Assembly (NCBI RefSeq): GCF_963855985.1
Contig: NC_087098.1
Coordinates: 11,862,501-11,926,500 of the forward strand
Origin: Ostrinia nubilalis
Taxonomy: Eukaryota > Arthropoda > Insecta > Lepidoptera > Crambidae
Reading direction: 5' to 3'
Length of the DNA stretch: 64,000 nt
The notes beneath the pieces are model-generated. The model worked only from the letters and a program-made list of their open reading frames with translations. It was not told the origin of the DNA and did no database searches. Positions 32,558 through 44,925 of this stretch are shown here, piece after piece (the stretch's first letter is position 1; the number at the start of each line of letters is the position of its first letter). The position numbers were made by a program, and so were the translations under genes.

Positions 32558-33875
32558 CACAGTGTGTTATGGGACGGTATAAACGGACATTCTCATTGAT
32601 TTGATGAAACGTATACAGCTCAGTTATACAAACATGATAGTAAAACTCCCGTTTGAAAATTCCACGTAGTTTTCGCGGTATAAAAATTCAAAGTTACCTA
32701 TTTTTTTACTTCAAAATTATGCAAAAATATTCTCACTCGTTAACTAATAACATTTAATTCATAATTGTTATAATACTTCATAGAGCTCTTAAAACTACAC
32801 GTAATAAGCGTATTAAGTGCTTCGTAAACGCATTCAGTTAATTAGGAAAAATGATTTTAGTGATTTTTGTTTTTATTTTTTTTCTCAATTATACCTTAAT
32901 ATATGCAAACATTTTTAATTGCAAGATATAGTCTGATATTTAATCTAATTGTATAAAAAAAATCAGCCTTAAATTCCGTGATATATTTGAGGAAAATCAA
33001 ATTGAAAATATGCGAAATATAGAATTGTAAATTTCCCATCACTTTTTAATAGCAATATTTCTTTTGGATGTTTAAATATCATCAGCTCGATTGTACCAAA
33101 TTATTGTATTGACATTCGATTTACATAGGTTTCAAATCGATGAGATAATTATTAAAGGTAGGCTAAATTTGACTTCCTAGATTTGTTTACATACTTTTTT
33201 AGTTAGTTACTTACATACAACTTAAGTTAATATAAGAGTGTTAAAAAAGAAAAAAGACTCGACTTTAGAACCTCCTCCTTTTTTTGAAGTCGGTTAAAAA
33301 CAATGTGAATGTGACTTTTTAGAACCTTCAACACTGTGCACATAACAGGCGGGATTTGAAACTTTTTAGACATGAATTATTCCTTCCAAAATTGTCGATC
33401 CTAGACGCGTAAAAATTTTATTAAGACGTTTTATGTTTTTTCTCAAATATATCACGGAGTTTAAAGCTGATTTTATTAATACAATTAGATTAAATATCAG
33501 ACTATATCTTGCAATTAAAAATGTTTGCATATATTAAGGTATAATTGAGAAAAAAAATAAAAACAAAAATCACTAAAATCATTTTTCCTAATTAACTGAA
33601 TGCGTTCACGAAGCACTTAATACGCTTATTACGTGTAGTTTTAAGAGCTCTATGAAGTATTATAACAATTCTGAATTAAAGGTTATTAGTTAACGAGTGA
33701 GAATATTTTTGCATAATTTTGAAGTAAATAAATAGGTAACTTTGAATTTTTATACCGCGAAAACTACGTGGAATTTTCAAACGGGAGTTTTACTATCATG
33801 TTTGTATAACTGAGCTGTATACGTTTCATCAAATCAATGAGAATGTCCGTTTATACCGTCCCATAACACACTGTG
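32558..33875. mobile_element. Transib-like non-autonomous element with ~440-bp inverted arms
   Basis: The left arm (32558 to about 32996) opens CACAGTGTGTTATGGGACGG and is matched almost base for base by the reverse complement of the right arm (about 33435-33875). CAACG flanks both ends directly (32553-32557 and 33876-33880). The CACAGTG end and 5-bp, C..CG-like duplication are the hallmarks of Transib transposons. The ~435-bp core is AT-rich and encodes nothing recognisable, so the element depends on a transposase elsewhere. The core includes the common 'ttttgaagtcggttaaaa' motif (33268-33300). Arms differ only by scattered substitutions and small indels. Confidence 0.8.
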
Positions 33876-33880
33876 CAACG

Positions 33881-34233
33881 GTATCAACGTCTTGTCAGTC
33901 TAGTGAGAAAAAAAGTGAAAATGAAATATTTATTTTTTTAATTTTATTCTGTTCGAAAATTGTTTTAGTTGTAAATAAAACCTTAAAAATACTCGTTTTT
34001 TGTTTCTAATTTTGCGCAATATGTAAACCAGTGTTAATTTCAATAGAATAAAACATTGTCCGCTGCTTTGTTTGGACTGGACTAATAAAAACGGTCAATT
34101 TTTCTGTCCTAAGCCAAATAACTTTAATACCGAGCTGCCTATGACTGTATTAAGTGTTTTGAGAACCTGAAGTTATCATTGGCTACAAAGTGTAGCTATT
34201 ACAAAGTACTTTCATAATAACCGGCAGACAGTG
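33881..34233. other. Intergenic, old repeat traces
   Basis: 34112-34160 ('aataactttaataccgagctg') resembles 61224-61262 ('aataacattaataccgagct'), so both are pieces of one decayed dispersed repeat. No gene. Confidence 0.5.
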
Positions 34234-34415
34234 GTGACTGAGTTTGTTGCGGCGCTTCTTCTCAGCACTTGCCAAATGTTGGTCTTGAAGCGAAAAAGAT
34301 TATGAGACATGTATGATTATGACATGTCCTTAAGAGCAAAATATTTAACGATTTGAAAGTACTATTTATTAGTCTATACAAATAAAGAAATTTGAATTCT
34401 GGCTTTGACTTTGAC
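34234..34415 (+). repeat. LINE 3'-end repeat, 'GTGACTGAG' family, with terminal tail
   Basis: GTGACTGAGTTTGTTGCGGC then 'cttcttctcagcac' as in the copy at 14364. This copy continues to 'caaataaagaaatttgaatt' and a 'tttgactttgac' tail, which looks like the true 3' end of the parent LINE. Confidence 0.6.
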
Positions 34416-34492
34416 ATACAAATTAATAGTAAACTAAACCCAAAAAATGTGTAAAAGTTGAGAAATACTTCGATAGTTACTTATTTCATTTT

Positions 34493-34584
34493 CATCATCA
34501 TCATCATCATCATCATCATTTCAGCCATAGGACGTCCACTCTGCTGAACATAGGCCTCCCCCAATGCTTTCCACGTTGATCTAT
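34493..34584 (-). mobile_element. RTE-like LINE 3' end with (CAT)9 tail
   Basis: Nine CAT units (34493-34519) followed by 'ttcagccataggacgtcc', 'ctgctgaacataggcctccc' and 'gctttccacgttgatc'. On the minus strand the tail is (ATG)9 at the 3' end, as expected for RTE-type elements. It has a 2-bp insertion relative to sister copies. Confidence 0.8.
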
Positions 34585-37500
34585 TACTTATTTATTAGAA
34601 AAATAAGAAGAAAAGTAAGAATTTTAAAATCGGACGATAACGATAGAGGTTACCTAAATAAAATGCCGGTTCCTATAGGCACGGGCCGTTATAAATGCGG
34701 GTTTATTTAGCCAGTCATTAATATCCGCGTGGCAGGACAATTTCATGCGACTGTTTACTGTGAATTACAATTGCTAATGTTTGGTCGGCAAGCCAAAATT
34801 AGTGATGCGCAAATATTTTTTCATCGATTAGGTGTTGTTACGTGGATTGCCGATGTCGATAACATTGATTGAGTACCTATTATTTCAATAGATTGGTCTT
34901 AGTAGAAACATTTTCAGACTTAATATTAAGTTACCCTAAATACTTGTGTATTAACGTAAGTCCTGAAATGACGGTGGAATGAATTCACAGAAGATTAACA
35001 GAATCATGTTTTCATCAGATTTATCAGATCAATTCCGTTAAGGAGGTATTATTATATAAATTTAGAATCACTCTTAGGTTTTCGATTCGAATCACATCAT
35101 TATCATGCGAGAATCAAGGCGTATTGCCAAAAAAATAATTGTACCAACCGAGTTGAGAACTTCCCCCTTTTTGTTGAAGTCGGCTAATAATGTAGGTATA
35201 ATTTCATTACGCACACTTCAGAGCCTTTGTGTGTACAAAATTTGCTTAAATACTTTTTTTTTCATTTAAGTATTAAAGGAAGAACAATAGTTACGATAAC
35301 GACTTATCATTACTGAACTTATCGACAGGAATATTTAGGCAGCTCTAAATGAAATGAAATTGTTGCAACGGTCGCGAGGATGTTTTTGTTTTGATTTCGA
35401 CAAACCAAACTTTTCTTATTTGTACAGCGGGCCGGGTATGTGGAAAATGGTAGAAATTCCTACGTTCGGATACATTTGAGTGGATTGTTACGTAATACGG
35501 CGCGAGATTAGTGACTTTACTGAAGACCTTTAGTGCGGATGAAAGGGACGTCTCTTTTTATTGGATTTGGAGAAATGATTTTAGTTTTAATATCCATTTG
35601 CACAGTTGCAAGAGTAGCTCAAAAAATTAAAATGATTCTACTATTTCAACTATACAAATAAAATTATGATTTCATAGTACTTATTTACCAGATTAAGAGT
35701 AATAAAGTAATAAAAGATACTTCTAAGCTTGATTTCTATGACTTTAAAGTGACCAAAACGTAAAATCTAGGCGTCATACATGTATCTTATCATAATATGT
35801 AGTTCTTAAATCATTTATATCCTAATAGATGCTACCCGGCTTTATCAGGAATTACATTTTTCCCGAGACTGATCTAAAGACTGTTTGCTCTACTACGTCA
35901 TCAAGTGGTCATACAAACGACTGCAAATTAGCGTATACATTTTTGTTTGCAAAAACGCCCCTATCACAATTAAGTAAGACACAGTGTTTAATCTACCGTG
36001 CCGTACGTACTTCGTAGAAAAAGCCAGTCATCTTCCATCTGACCATACCTTCATTACCTCTCTTCATTGTCGCCACATTAGCTCCACACGTCAATGGCGT
36101 CTGTCAAAGCACACTTTCACTTGCGGCTTCTGAAATTTAATACTATGCATTAAACGCTGCAGATCCGTCACGGTCCAATAGCAACGTGCATAGTGACGGC
36201 TTTCACATTTTGAATGCCAGGTATTTACCACACTTTCCTTAGATTCGCTTTTGTTATATGAACTCTGTCCAGTTTGTAACGGTTTGGAATATAGCGCTAG
36301 TTGACTTGGTCAAACTGTATTTTTTTGCAAAATTTTTCTTTAATGTCGATTTAGGTTGAAATTTATCGTCAGCCAGTTGGCATTGTAGAGACGATAGCAC
36401 TAAAATTGTTGTTACAAGTACACAAGATGCTACTGACAGATAAACTTGACGTTACATCTTCTTCTTCTTTTTTGATGATGTTGGCAATACACGTCGAGGT
36501 CGACTTGATTTCAAGTATTTATGTGGTACGGATACGAGTTACAAAATGAGATCAAGTAATGATATAATGAAGGATGATAGATGATACCCCTTCCCACCCT
36601 TTGAGTCTCAGTAAAGTTGTGGTGCTTTACTGAGACCTCCTATGGACAACTTGAGAGAACCAGAAGAATCACGATGCACTGTTTTGCTTCACTCGCCCAC
36701 ACTCATGCACGTTCACGAACACTTAATGGTTAATAATCCACCATTATCACACATTAATAGTCGCCCAAACACGAATTTGAGGAAATAAAACAAAACCGCT
36801 AACATGACGCTTCAGATTCCCGCCAAGAAGTCCAGTCGGCTATTTAACCCTGAGGTAACATCTTTCGCCCGAAAAAAAAACCGTAAAAAAATGTATCGCA
36901 ACATTCGCAACTAATGTTGACTGATTTCGCAACTCTCAATATTTCTTACTGGCGAGTGGACAATCTACTTTATATTATTTAAGTGTCACGAATTTACAAT
37001 CCATCGTTTTGGAGCAGAACATAAACAAATGAACGGTGATTATTACGTCACAGTACAGCAAACTGGTGTTTGCATAACGGCTACTGGACAAGATCCGTCA
37101 ATACATATCAAAATTGTGCCTTAAATCTATGGGAATAGAGACGAACAGCTTAGTCCAGCTCTGACGTTTGTTGTAGCATTAAACACTAATGTTATTGCCG
37201 ATTTGCTATTTATTAGACTTACAACCTTTATTGCTTGTATTGTATTTATTAGGATACCGTATTCAATCAAAACAGAACAATTAATTTCACTGCTGACAAA
37301 AAGATAAACATTTCACATGAAAACCCAAAATGTTTGGTAGTGCTTTATTGAGTTGAGACTATTATCAGATATTTAAGTCTTCGCAGGTTTATAAGTCTGT
37401 TGACATAATTTGCTTACATAGATACTTTACTTATCAGTTAATTAAAACGCATTTTTTGATTAAATTATACCTATAAATTGCAAATACCCCCAGTATTTCA

Positions 37501-37839
37501 ATTTATGAGTAACTGTGTTTCAGCATGCTTTGTATGGTTAAAACCACGTCACTATAATCTTCTCAAAAATAACCTAAGTTAGAGAGTGATCAGACGAAAG
37601 GTAAGTAAAAAGAGAATAATATACGGAACTTTCTGTACAAAAAATCAACACGCATTACTCCATTTTTTTGTTTCTTTATACAGAAGCATTCTATTTGATC
37701 TAGCATAGCACTACGTAACTTTAGTCGTAATATATCTATCTCTGATTTTATCGTTCCACTTTGTAACAAAACGGAATTATTAAATTCATAAACATTGTCT
37801 ACTGTTGCACTGAAGCTCGACACTGAATTAAATTCGAAC
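34585..37839. other. Intergenic, mostly without recognisable content
   Basis: Contains a plus-strand piece ending 'ttgttgaagtcggctaataa' (35141-35190) of the common lepidopteran 'gaagtcggttaaaa' repeat and a copy of repeat X (35940). No credible gene; the open frames at 35829 and 37590 lack domains. Confidence 0.55.
35940..36010 (+). repeat. Repeat X, copy
   Basis: 'tttttgtttgcaaaaacgcc', 'cctatcacaattaagtaaga' and 'cacagtgtttaatctaccgt' run co-linear with the copies at 30332 and 8344. Confidence 0.55.
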
Positions 37840-38057
37840 ATCTATACTAATATTTATTATAAAATGCGAAAGTAACTCTGTCTGTCTCACTTTCACGCCT
37901 AAACCACTGAAGCGATTTTGATGTTTGGCATAGAGATAGTTTGAGTCCCGGGAAAGGACATAGGATAGTGTTTATCCCGGTTTTTGAAACAGGGACGCGC
38001 GCGATAAAGTTTGTCTGAGAAATTCCACGCGGGCGAAGCCGCGGGCGGAAAGCTAGT
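37840..38057 (-). repeat. Short interspersed element, 'TAGCTTTCCGCCCGCGGC' type
   Basis: The reverse complement opens CTAGCTTTCCGCCCGCGGCT, then 'tcgcccgcgtggaatttctc' and ends 'ttataataaatattagtata'. I recognise it as one of the most widespread lepidopteran short elements. The middle includes 'cctatgtcctttcccgggac'. Two open frames crossing it (37847-38137 region) are not genes. Confidence 0.8.
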
Positions 38058-38116
38058 AAGTCTATAAGTAAGGCAAAGGCATTCCATGCCTCTTCTAATT
38101 GAATCTTGCAAGACTT

Positions 38117-38175
38117 GCTGTATGCAGACGACAGCACATGAAGCTAAATATAATGGTGTCTTATTTTGTTGTAAT
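38117..38175 (-). repeat. Repeat X, copy
   Basis: Reading the minus strand: 'attacaacaaaataagacac', then 'tttagcttcatgtgctgtcg'. It shares the order of repeat X and lies directly beyond the short element at 37840. Confidence 0.55.
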
Positions 38176-41100
38176 ACAGGCTATTTTACAACTAAATGTA
38201 CAGTCTTGTGCTGACCTGTCTGTGCTGCGAAGTTAAATATAAAATTTATGAACTTTCGAGAAAATTCTCTCTAGATTAAAAATTGTTCAATATTAACTAA
38301 AGATTGAAATAATAGAGCAAAGTTAAATTAAGTATCATAAATAAGGTAATATTAAGGTATGCGTGTTAAAACTTATAAAGTTAGACGTTTCAATAAAATA
38401 CGAGTATTAACTAAGTTTGTGAGTTAACACCTTTGTACATTTTAACTAGACAGCAAATTACAAGCTTTAAATAGCTATATTTAAACCAATAAACAGCGTA
38501 ACTAAATCAAGTCACGACACCGTCCGTCTTTTAGCCACGTCAACGACTAACTTAAACAATTGACCATAAAATGTTTCGTACGTGCCCTATACAAAAAGAG
38601 AAAGCCGGGGCCATTCTAATGTCCTTTTCTTAGAACATTACGTCTTATTTAAGAGACACAAAAAACGGCAAAGCTCCAGGAATCAAGCGAAATGGGTCAT
38701 AAACATCGCGAAAGACAAAAGTTGGCTACCGAAGGCCTCTGATGTTTGCCCGTCGTAAAATGCTACTGCGTTTATAACAATATTGTTACACATCCCATTT
38801 TTTTTCATTCACTGAGTTTTGACAGGAGAACAATGGTGATTTTAGCTACTGTTGTTAATGAGTTGGTGACAATGGCTATCCGAGATCCGGGTAACGTTAA
38901 CGTTGTTAACGTTGCAGTAAACTTATTGTTTACAATGTCCTTGTTCGAAAAATTTCAAAGGTTCGATACTGAGCGGTAATTGTTCAAAAATAATCGTCCA
39001 GCATAATTAAGTTCCAATTTAAAATAGACGTTGAATTCAAAAATACTTCATTTATGTATCTTCATAAAATTAAAGACCGTTTTTATCAACAAAAGAATTT
39101 GTTTATTAGATTCAATTATAAATGACAGAATTTACTTGTTCTTTGTATTTTATTTTAATTTGAGTAATTTTTTCTTTATTTAAAAACTCAATCATTACAC
39201 ATTCTAATTGTATGGCTCCTTTCAAGAAAACCTCTGATAGCATGGTCATTTTGGTTTCAAAATTCTTCCTCGAGCATTTAAACTTGTCTGAGACTCATAC
39301 AAACTTAAAAATAGCTAATATTACTTCATTCCACTATTCAAGCTCAATTTGTATTCGTAGCATCAGGCGGACGAAGTCGTTATGCGCTTCTTGTTTAAAT
39401 TAGCAACATCCTAGCTCACCGTCAAATGAATCACCAAGTGTGGCGGAGACTTGAAAGATAGCGCCGGTGGCAACAAAAAAGAAGTAAGGGTTACTTTTAA
39501 TAAGCTTTTTCCACACATGCATAACCGGCAGTCTTATTTGATGCGCGAAGCCAGTTGGAGCTTGATATTTTGTTGTCTCATCCTTGATGCAATTTGTGTC
39601 GTCAATTTTGTGTGGATTTTAATGCGAACTTCATCAAATAAACTTTTGGATTGAAACTTGTTTGTGAAAGTTATCAATTCTTCCTCTTGTTCTTGTTCAA
39701 GAATAATATAAAATGTTACTTTTATGTGCTGTGCCAAAAGCCACATTCTAAGCAATCAATGTTTTCAAAACAAAATGTTACAATTTAAAATTCAATGGCT
39801 ATTCTAAATTACCAGATGCTATTCATTTTTATGAGCGTCGAAATATCTCGGTACCTACTTAATGTGTTCCCGACCTCAGTGAAGTTAGAAATTCGGCCCC
39901 TAAATCAGGCGGCGAACAGACGAACTTTTATTGCGTTGACATCCTGTTTTTGCCAAATCCCCTCAGCCGATCGGTAGTCAGTCTAATAAAATTTAATTTC
40001 TCCATTGTCTGTTTTTTCCCCGTCTCGACAATACGCATCTCTCATTATAATGACATCTACAAAACAATATTCGAGTCCGAACACATGTTTGTGTCTATTC
40101 AGTGTTAGTTTATGTAGAAACTTTGAAGCAATTGTGTCGTAAATCATTGAAGTCCTGTTGCTTGCTACCGAAGTTGAACCATTCGTTTTATGCCTCTTTT
40201 GTTTAAAACTTTTATTGGCCGGCATGTTCGGGGAACTAATTTATTCAGGATCTGAGCAGCCTTGGAAGTTGGCTACTTTGGCCGTTCGGCTCTTATGTTT
40301 TATGATATTTTCGGACTTCGTTGGGTGCTGAATGAATTGGCCGGAACAGAAATAGCAATTGGGCTATTTATAGCGAGGTTATAAAAGTATGGAGCAGCCC
40401 TTTTCTATTATTCTTTGATCTTAACAATCTCTATGGAGTACCTATATTGATATTTTTAACCGACTTCAAAAAAGGAGGAGGTTATTAGATGTATTATACG
40501 AGTATTTTGGTTACACCTATTATGTTAGCGGTCAGTTTTCGTATGTTATAGAGATGGCCAGTAGAAAAAAGCGTAAAAAGTGTTCTTGTACTTGAAACGG
40601 TGAGACACAAGTGGGCATTTTAAACGTAGAGAATACAATAATCCACATCATTCTAATGGCCATTTTATAAAAAAATACAATGGCTTAGCAACCATTTTGA
40701 AAAGTGTGTAAACAAGTGCTAGTACTTAATGTATTACTAGCTCTATGAAGATCCAAGGACACGTAATCTTATTTTTCTTTTTCAATTTTGAGATAACTGT
40801 GTGTTCTAAGTAAAATAAAAGTATCAATTGCAATATACATAGATAAGAAATTATCAACCAAAAATAATTTCAAACAAATTAGTCACGTACAGAAGTGTCC
40901 TAAGATACAGTCTCTAATAAAATTTTACTACCTAAAAGTCACACTTCTTACCATAACCATAACATTACAGATAAACGAAACAGCTTTATAGGTACTATAC
41001 GGTGTACTCTCTCTTCCTTAATGGGCTTCAAACGAAATGCTTAAAATGGGTCTAATGAGTTTTTGGAGTTATTAAAGCAAATTACCGAGGGAATGGTGCG

Positions 41101-41867
41101 AGCGGTCAATATAGCGTGTAATATGTTTGTCATAGAGTAAAAGTATCAGATATTTGTTACATTTTAATTTAAATATGTTGTCATATTTTTAATATAATAA
41201 TTTGTCGGTTAAGTGATACGATTAAGTGACTTAGTGGTACGATTTTTATATTCAATAACGAGCACACACAATTTCCTGTTAAATGGTTTTGAAAAAGGAA
41301 AAAAATAGTGAATATTTATATCTCAAATAAATATTTAACATTTATAATATTACTTAAGTATTATTGATAAAAATTATCTCAATTGGACCAAATTACAATC
41401 AGCTGTAAAATACTAACAAGAAAATAATAAAATACCATTCAAATGTTAAAAAAAAATTTAAGCAGCTATTAAAAGCTAGAAACAATGCTTCTAAAAGCCT
41501 TGTTTACTCTGTGGTCGCTCGGGTCGGTAGGCGTTGGTTTTTGAGCTACTAGAAATAGTAGCTTCTGTTTTAAACTCGATTAGCCTCATGATATATTGGT
41601 CAGACTATACATTGACTTCCAAAATCCATACTTAAGTCACGTTACTTCCTAAAGTCGATTTGTCAAAATTGAATAGATCATTTAACCTTTAAGAACCGCT
41701 GATTTGGACATAGTTATGATTAATTGTTTGTAACTGCCAAACGTGGTTTGTACCACCGCATAGATAACTGTTCTTGTAACCTTAACATTGAAACTAACTT
41801 GTGGAATGTGTTTTGCGATCATTATTATTGTTAGCTTTTTTACTAAAGTCTATCTAATCGAATAAAG

Positions 41868-42068
41868 GAGTCTTCAAGTGACTTGGCCTACTTTTAGCTT
41901 AGTCCACGGGCCAAGTCACCCCGATGGAATTTTTAAATAATATATATTTTTTCTTTCGGCAACTGGGCCCACTCTAACATTCTAGAGTTGATTTTTGTTG
42001 ATTTGGAGTTTAATTTATAAATAAAACATTGAAGTTGGACCAAGCTAAAAGTCGCTGGAAGACACGTA
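41868..42068. mobile_element. Possible ~200-bp inverted-repeat element
   Basis: The left segment 'gtcttcaagtgacttggcct' then 'acttttagcttagtcca' pairs with the right segment 'ttggaccaagctaaaagtcg' then 'ctggaagacac' when reversed. The arms are imperfect, the left carrying an extra ~8 bp. No target duplication is clear. Confidence 0.4.
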
Positions 42069-42559
42069 TAAAGCTCTAGAAAGTGATACTGTATAATATT
42101 CGATAATTAAAATAATATTTGTGTCAGGTTCTTATAAGGACTTCAAATTAGCTTTTAATAAAAAAAAATCGTCTATTCTAGAATACATTTTGTTTTAGAG
42201 TTGAGGATGATATATTACTATTAAGATAAAAATTAGAATGCGTCGGATTGTGAAATATGACGTGTCAAACCTCCAAATCTAGATTAATATAGCGTGTGAT
42301 AAGACAATTAAAAAGTAATTCGTTAACAACTTCCGAAAACCCTGAAATTATGTGACCAGTCAAAAGATTCGTACAATATGAAAGCAAACAACTAAACAAT
42401 TGCCATAAATTCTTACTTATGCTCTTCAATATCTAATTACGCTCTCGATATACATTTTCGAAAGTCATAATGCGCTTGTAATTCAATTTCGAACAAGCTG
42501 TAGAAGACAAACTTGGACAATATTGTATCATCAACGACTTAGACATTTTGTTGCAATAT

Positions 42560-42613
42560 GGTACTTATTAAAAGTACGTAAGATACCACAGTATTTAACT
42601 TGATGTGACGTAC
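42560..42613 (+). repeat. Repeat X, copy
   Basis: 'cgtaagataccacagtattt' then 'aacttgatgtgacgtac' match the second half of repeat X. Confidence 0.5.
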
Positions 42614-43139
42614 AGTTACATGGCTTTAAGTCCGTGATCATTTATAACCCAACATGTACGATACGTCCGTCTTCAAAGGGTTATCGAATGCCGTTTAGGC
42701 CCCAGCAGCCGAAATGGTTATTTAATGTGAAAAAATCGTAGAACTCTTTTTACTTTCTGGTTATGACTGACTTAATTACAGGTTTACTATGATTTATTAT
42801 ATAATGCGGGAATAATTCTGAGCGGCCCAATGACTTACGTGTAGTTGGGACCAATAGAGGCCGGCAAGTTTGTAACAAATAGAGCGCAGTAACGTTGTCA
42901 TCAAGTTGTTTAGATTTGTAGTGATTTAACTCTATCTTTTAAATAATGTTAATGCAGTATACCAAACTCGCCTACCCGCTGACATGAGTCGTTGACTTTT
43001 GAAATATTGTCAAGTCATAGAAAACTATTAAGTCGTAGATAATAATATTATGATAAAGCCGCCGACACGAAGCCGCCGGGCTTGATGTGTAGTGTCTTTA
43101 AAGATAGGTACTACATTCAAATTCTTCACTAGTATGTAG

Positions 43140-43227
43140 GCCCTTTTCGTCCCAAATATAGCTACCACTACTTGGGGCCTATCATAACGGCTGGTGCTGA
43201 GAAGAAGTGGCCTAAGAAACTTAATCA
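43140..43227 (-). repeat. LINE 3'-end repeat, partial
   Basis: The minus strand reads 'cttaggccacttcttctcag' then 'caccagccgttatgatagg', a partial inverted copy of the 'GTGACTGAG' family. Confidence 0.5.
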
Positions 43228-43267
43228 TTCTCTGTCCATTTTTATTACACTTTGCTTACAAAACTGC

Positions 43268-43632
43268 CCGTATCTACTCTCCGTGGAACAGATTAAGTAG
43301 CCGCTGGCGTAGAGAGGTTTAAATGAAGGTACGAGAAGACGCGCAAGTGGTACAGTTTATGTGGCCAGTGAAATGACTTATTTTGCTGAGGTGTCCTAGA
43401 GTTAGCAGTTTGGCTTTACATGTGACCTGATAACTTTTTAACAGTGCAAGCCATACGGTACCTGTTGGTTTTTTTTGTGGGATAATTTACTTAAAAAATT
43501 ACCAGATTCTATGGGCGCAGGCTGTATCTGCTCTCTCCGTGGAACAGGTTGAGTAGCCGCGGGCGTAAAGACGTTTAATTGAAGGTAAGACGTGCAAGTG
43601 GTACAGTTTATGTCTACGGGCCAGTGAAATGA
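43268..43632. repeat. Local direct duplication (~110 bp, two copies)
   Basis: Copy 1 at 43268-43376 and copy 2 at 43521-43632 share 'ctctccgtggaaca', 'agtagccgc', 'ggcgta', 'gcaagtggtacagtttatgt' and 'ggccagtgaaatga' in order, with scattered differences and small indels. About 145 bp of different sequence lies between. No match to the recognised dispersed families in this window. Confidence 0.8.
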
Positions 43633-44365
43633 CCACGGAGATATTTGGACCGTTTGAGTAATGTGAAGTTATTTTCAGTGTAATTGAGTTGGTAATTTCT
43701 TTTGGCACATGTATGAAAGGTTGCTCTGCAGTGTACAGTTATTTTCTCATTCATTAGTGGCAGAATTTTCGAAGGGTAAATTCTTTTCGCGATTGCTTTT
43801 GGAATTGGATTAATGTAAACTTTATGTAGGAAAACATCTTCTTGCTCTACATAATCCATTACCTTTTCATCTGTTGTGACTATAACTACTTACATAAAGG
43901 TACAAGAAAATTGTTTTAATTTGATTCTTTAAAATACATTGTATATTTAAATAATCTCACTATATGAAAGCCCTGTAAAATTGCTTAATCTTACGACAAA
44001 AGTTTTATAAAATTTTTTCTACGGGTAGTTTAGCTTAACATCAATATAAAATATTCTACCAAAGAATGTCTATTATTGTCTACCTCATAAAATAACCAAA
44101 GATACAATCATTATAGTCTATACATTGTAACCGAACTGAACAGAGAGCCACATAACAACTGAACAGCGAACCATGTTTGACACCTAAATGTCACCTGCAA
44201 TACGACGCAGTCTAATTAAAACATACCGAGGTCGCAAATAGTTGACAACACCTGTCTAGCTGCGCCCGCGCCTGTAGAAGTACTACTGACACGCGCTTCG
44301 GTCTAGCTATAAATAATGCTATAATGACAAGGAATTACTGTGTTTCGCTGCCGCAGGACGCGTAG
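43633..44365. other. Intergenic, no gene seen
   Basis: AT-rich with a slightly GC-rich patch at about 44220-44300. The minus-strand frames near 43614-43859 and 43499-43708 overlap the duplication and are not supported as genes. Confidence 0.5.
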
Positions 44366-44925
44366 TATAGGTTCTCAAACTATGGGTGCTGGTTTGAGCA
44401 CCTTTTATTAATCATACATCCTCCTTATTGATCAATACTCAAAACCTGCAACCAGATGGAATGAAAAAGTTAAAAGGCACAATTTTCGGAACTGTTTTAA
44501 GAAAAATGTGCCTTAAGTTTGCAAGTTCACGGTCTCTGTCACCAATACACTTTTGTTTTGTCGAGTTATACAAGATTTTTATCTTTTTAATCAAAATCAA
44601 AGTCATATTATTGAAATACAATAATGTTTATATCTTTTGAAAGTGACCACTAAAAAGCTTTAATTGAACTAAAACCGTGATGAAGTGACGTTCATTATTT
44701 CTTTGTACTTCCGATTGTAGGTGTCTACTTCACATCACGGGTAACCATCCATAGATTCCATCTGAAACAAATAAACAAAATTAAGTCAAAGTCAAAGCTT
44801 TTAAGGTCAAAGTGAAAGCTTTTAAGATTAAAGGCAAATTTTTATTAAGTACTTAGGCCCTTTCCAGGGCGTTAAAGAATCAGATACGGATTCTGGGCAC
44901 ACCTAATAAAGATTGAGAACCACTG
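44366..44925. mobile_element. Candidate hAT-type non-autonomous element
   Basis: The left end 'taggttctcaaactatgggt' and the reverse complement of the right end, CAGTGGTTCTCAATCTTTAT, share GGTTCTCAA plus 'ct', typical of some hAT ends. The first bases on the left have decayed (TATAGG instead of CAGTGG) and I find no 8-bp duplication. About 560 bp, including an internal ~19-bp duplication at 44784-44825. No transposase. Confidence 0.45.

Larger units (their letters stand above)
38176..43139. other. Intergenic, mostly without recognisable content
   Basis: AT-rich with short chance frames. 40457-40489 is a minus-strand 'aaccgacttcaaaaaaggag' motif, the common lepidopteran repeat end. 41868-42068 may be a MITE with imperfect arms. 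42560-42613 is a repeat X copy. No protein gene is supported. Confidence 0.55.

Noticed and set aside
32558..32590. Full recombination signal (heptamer, 12-bp spacer, nonamer) at the Transib-like end
   Set aside because: The heptamer is perfect, but 12 bp further the sequence GTATAAACG matches the nonamer ACAAAAACC at only 5 of 9 positions.
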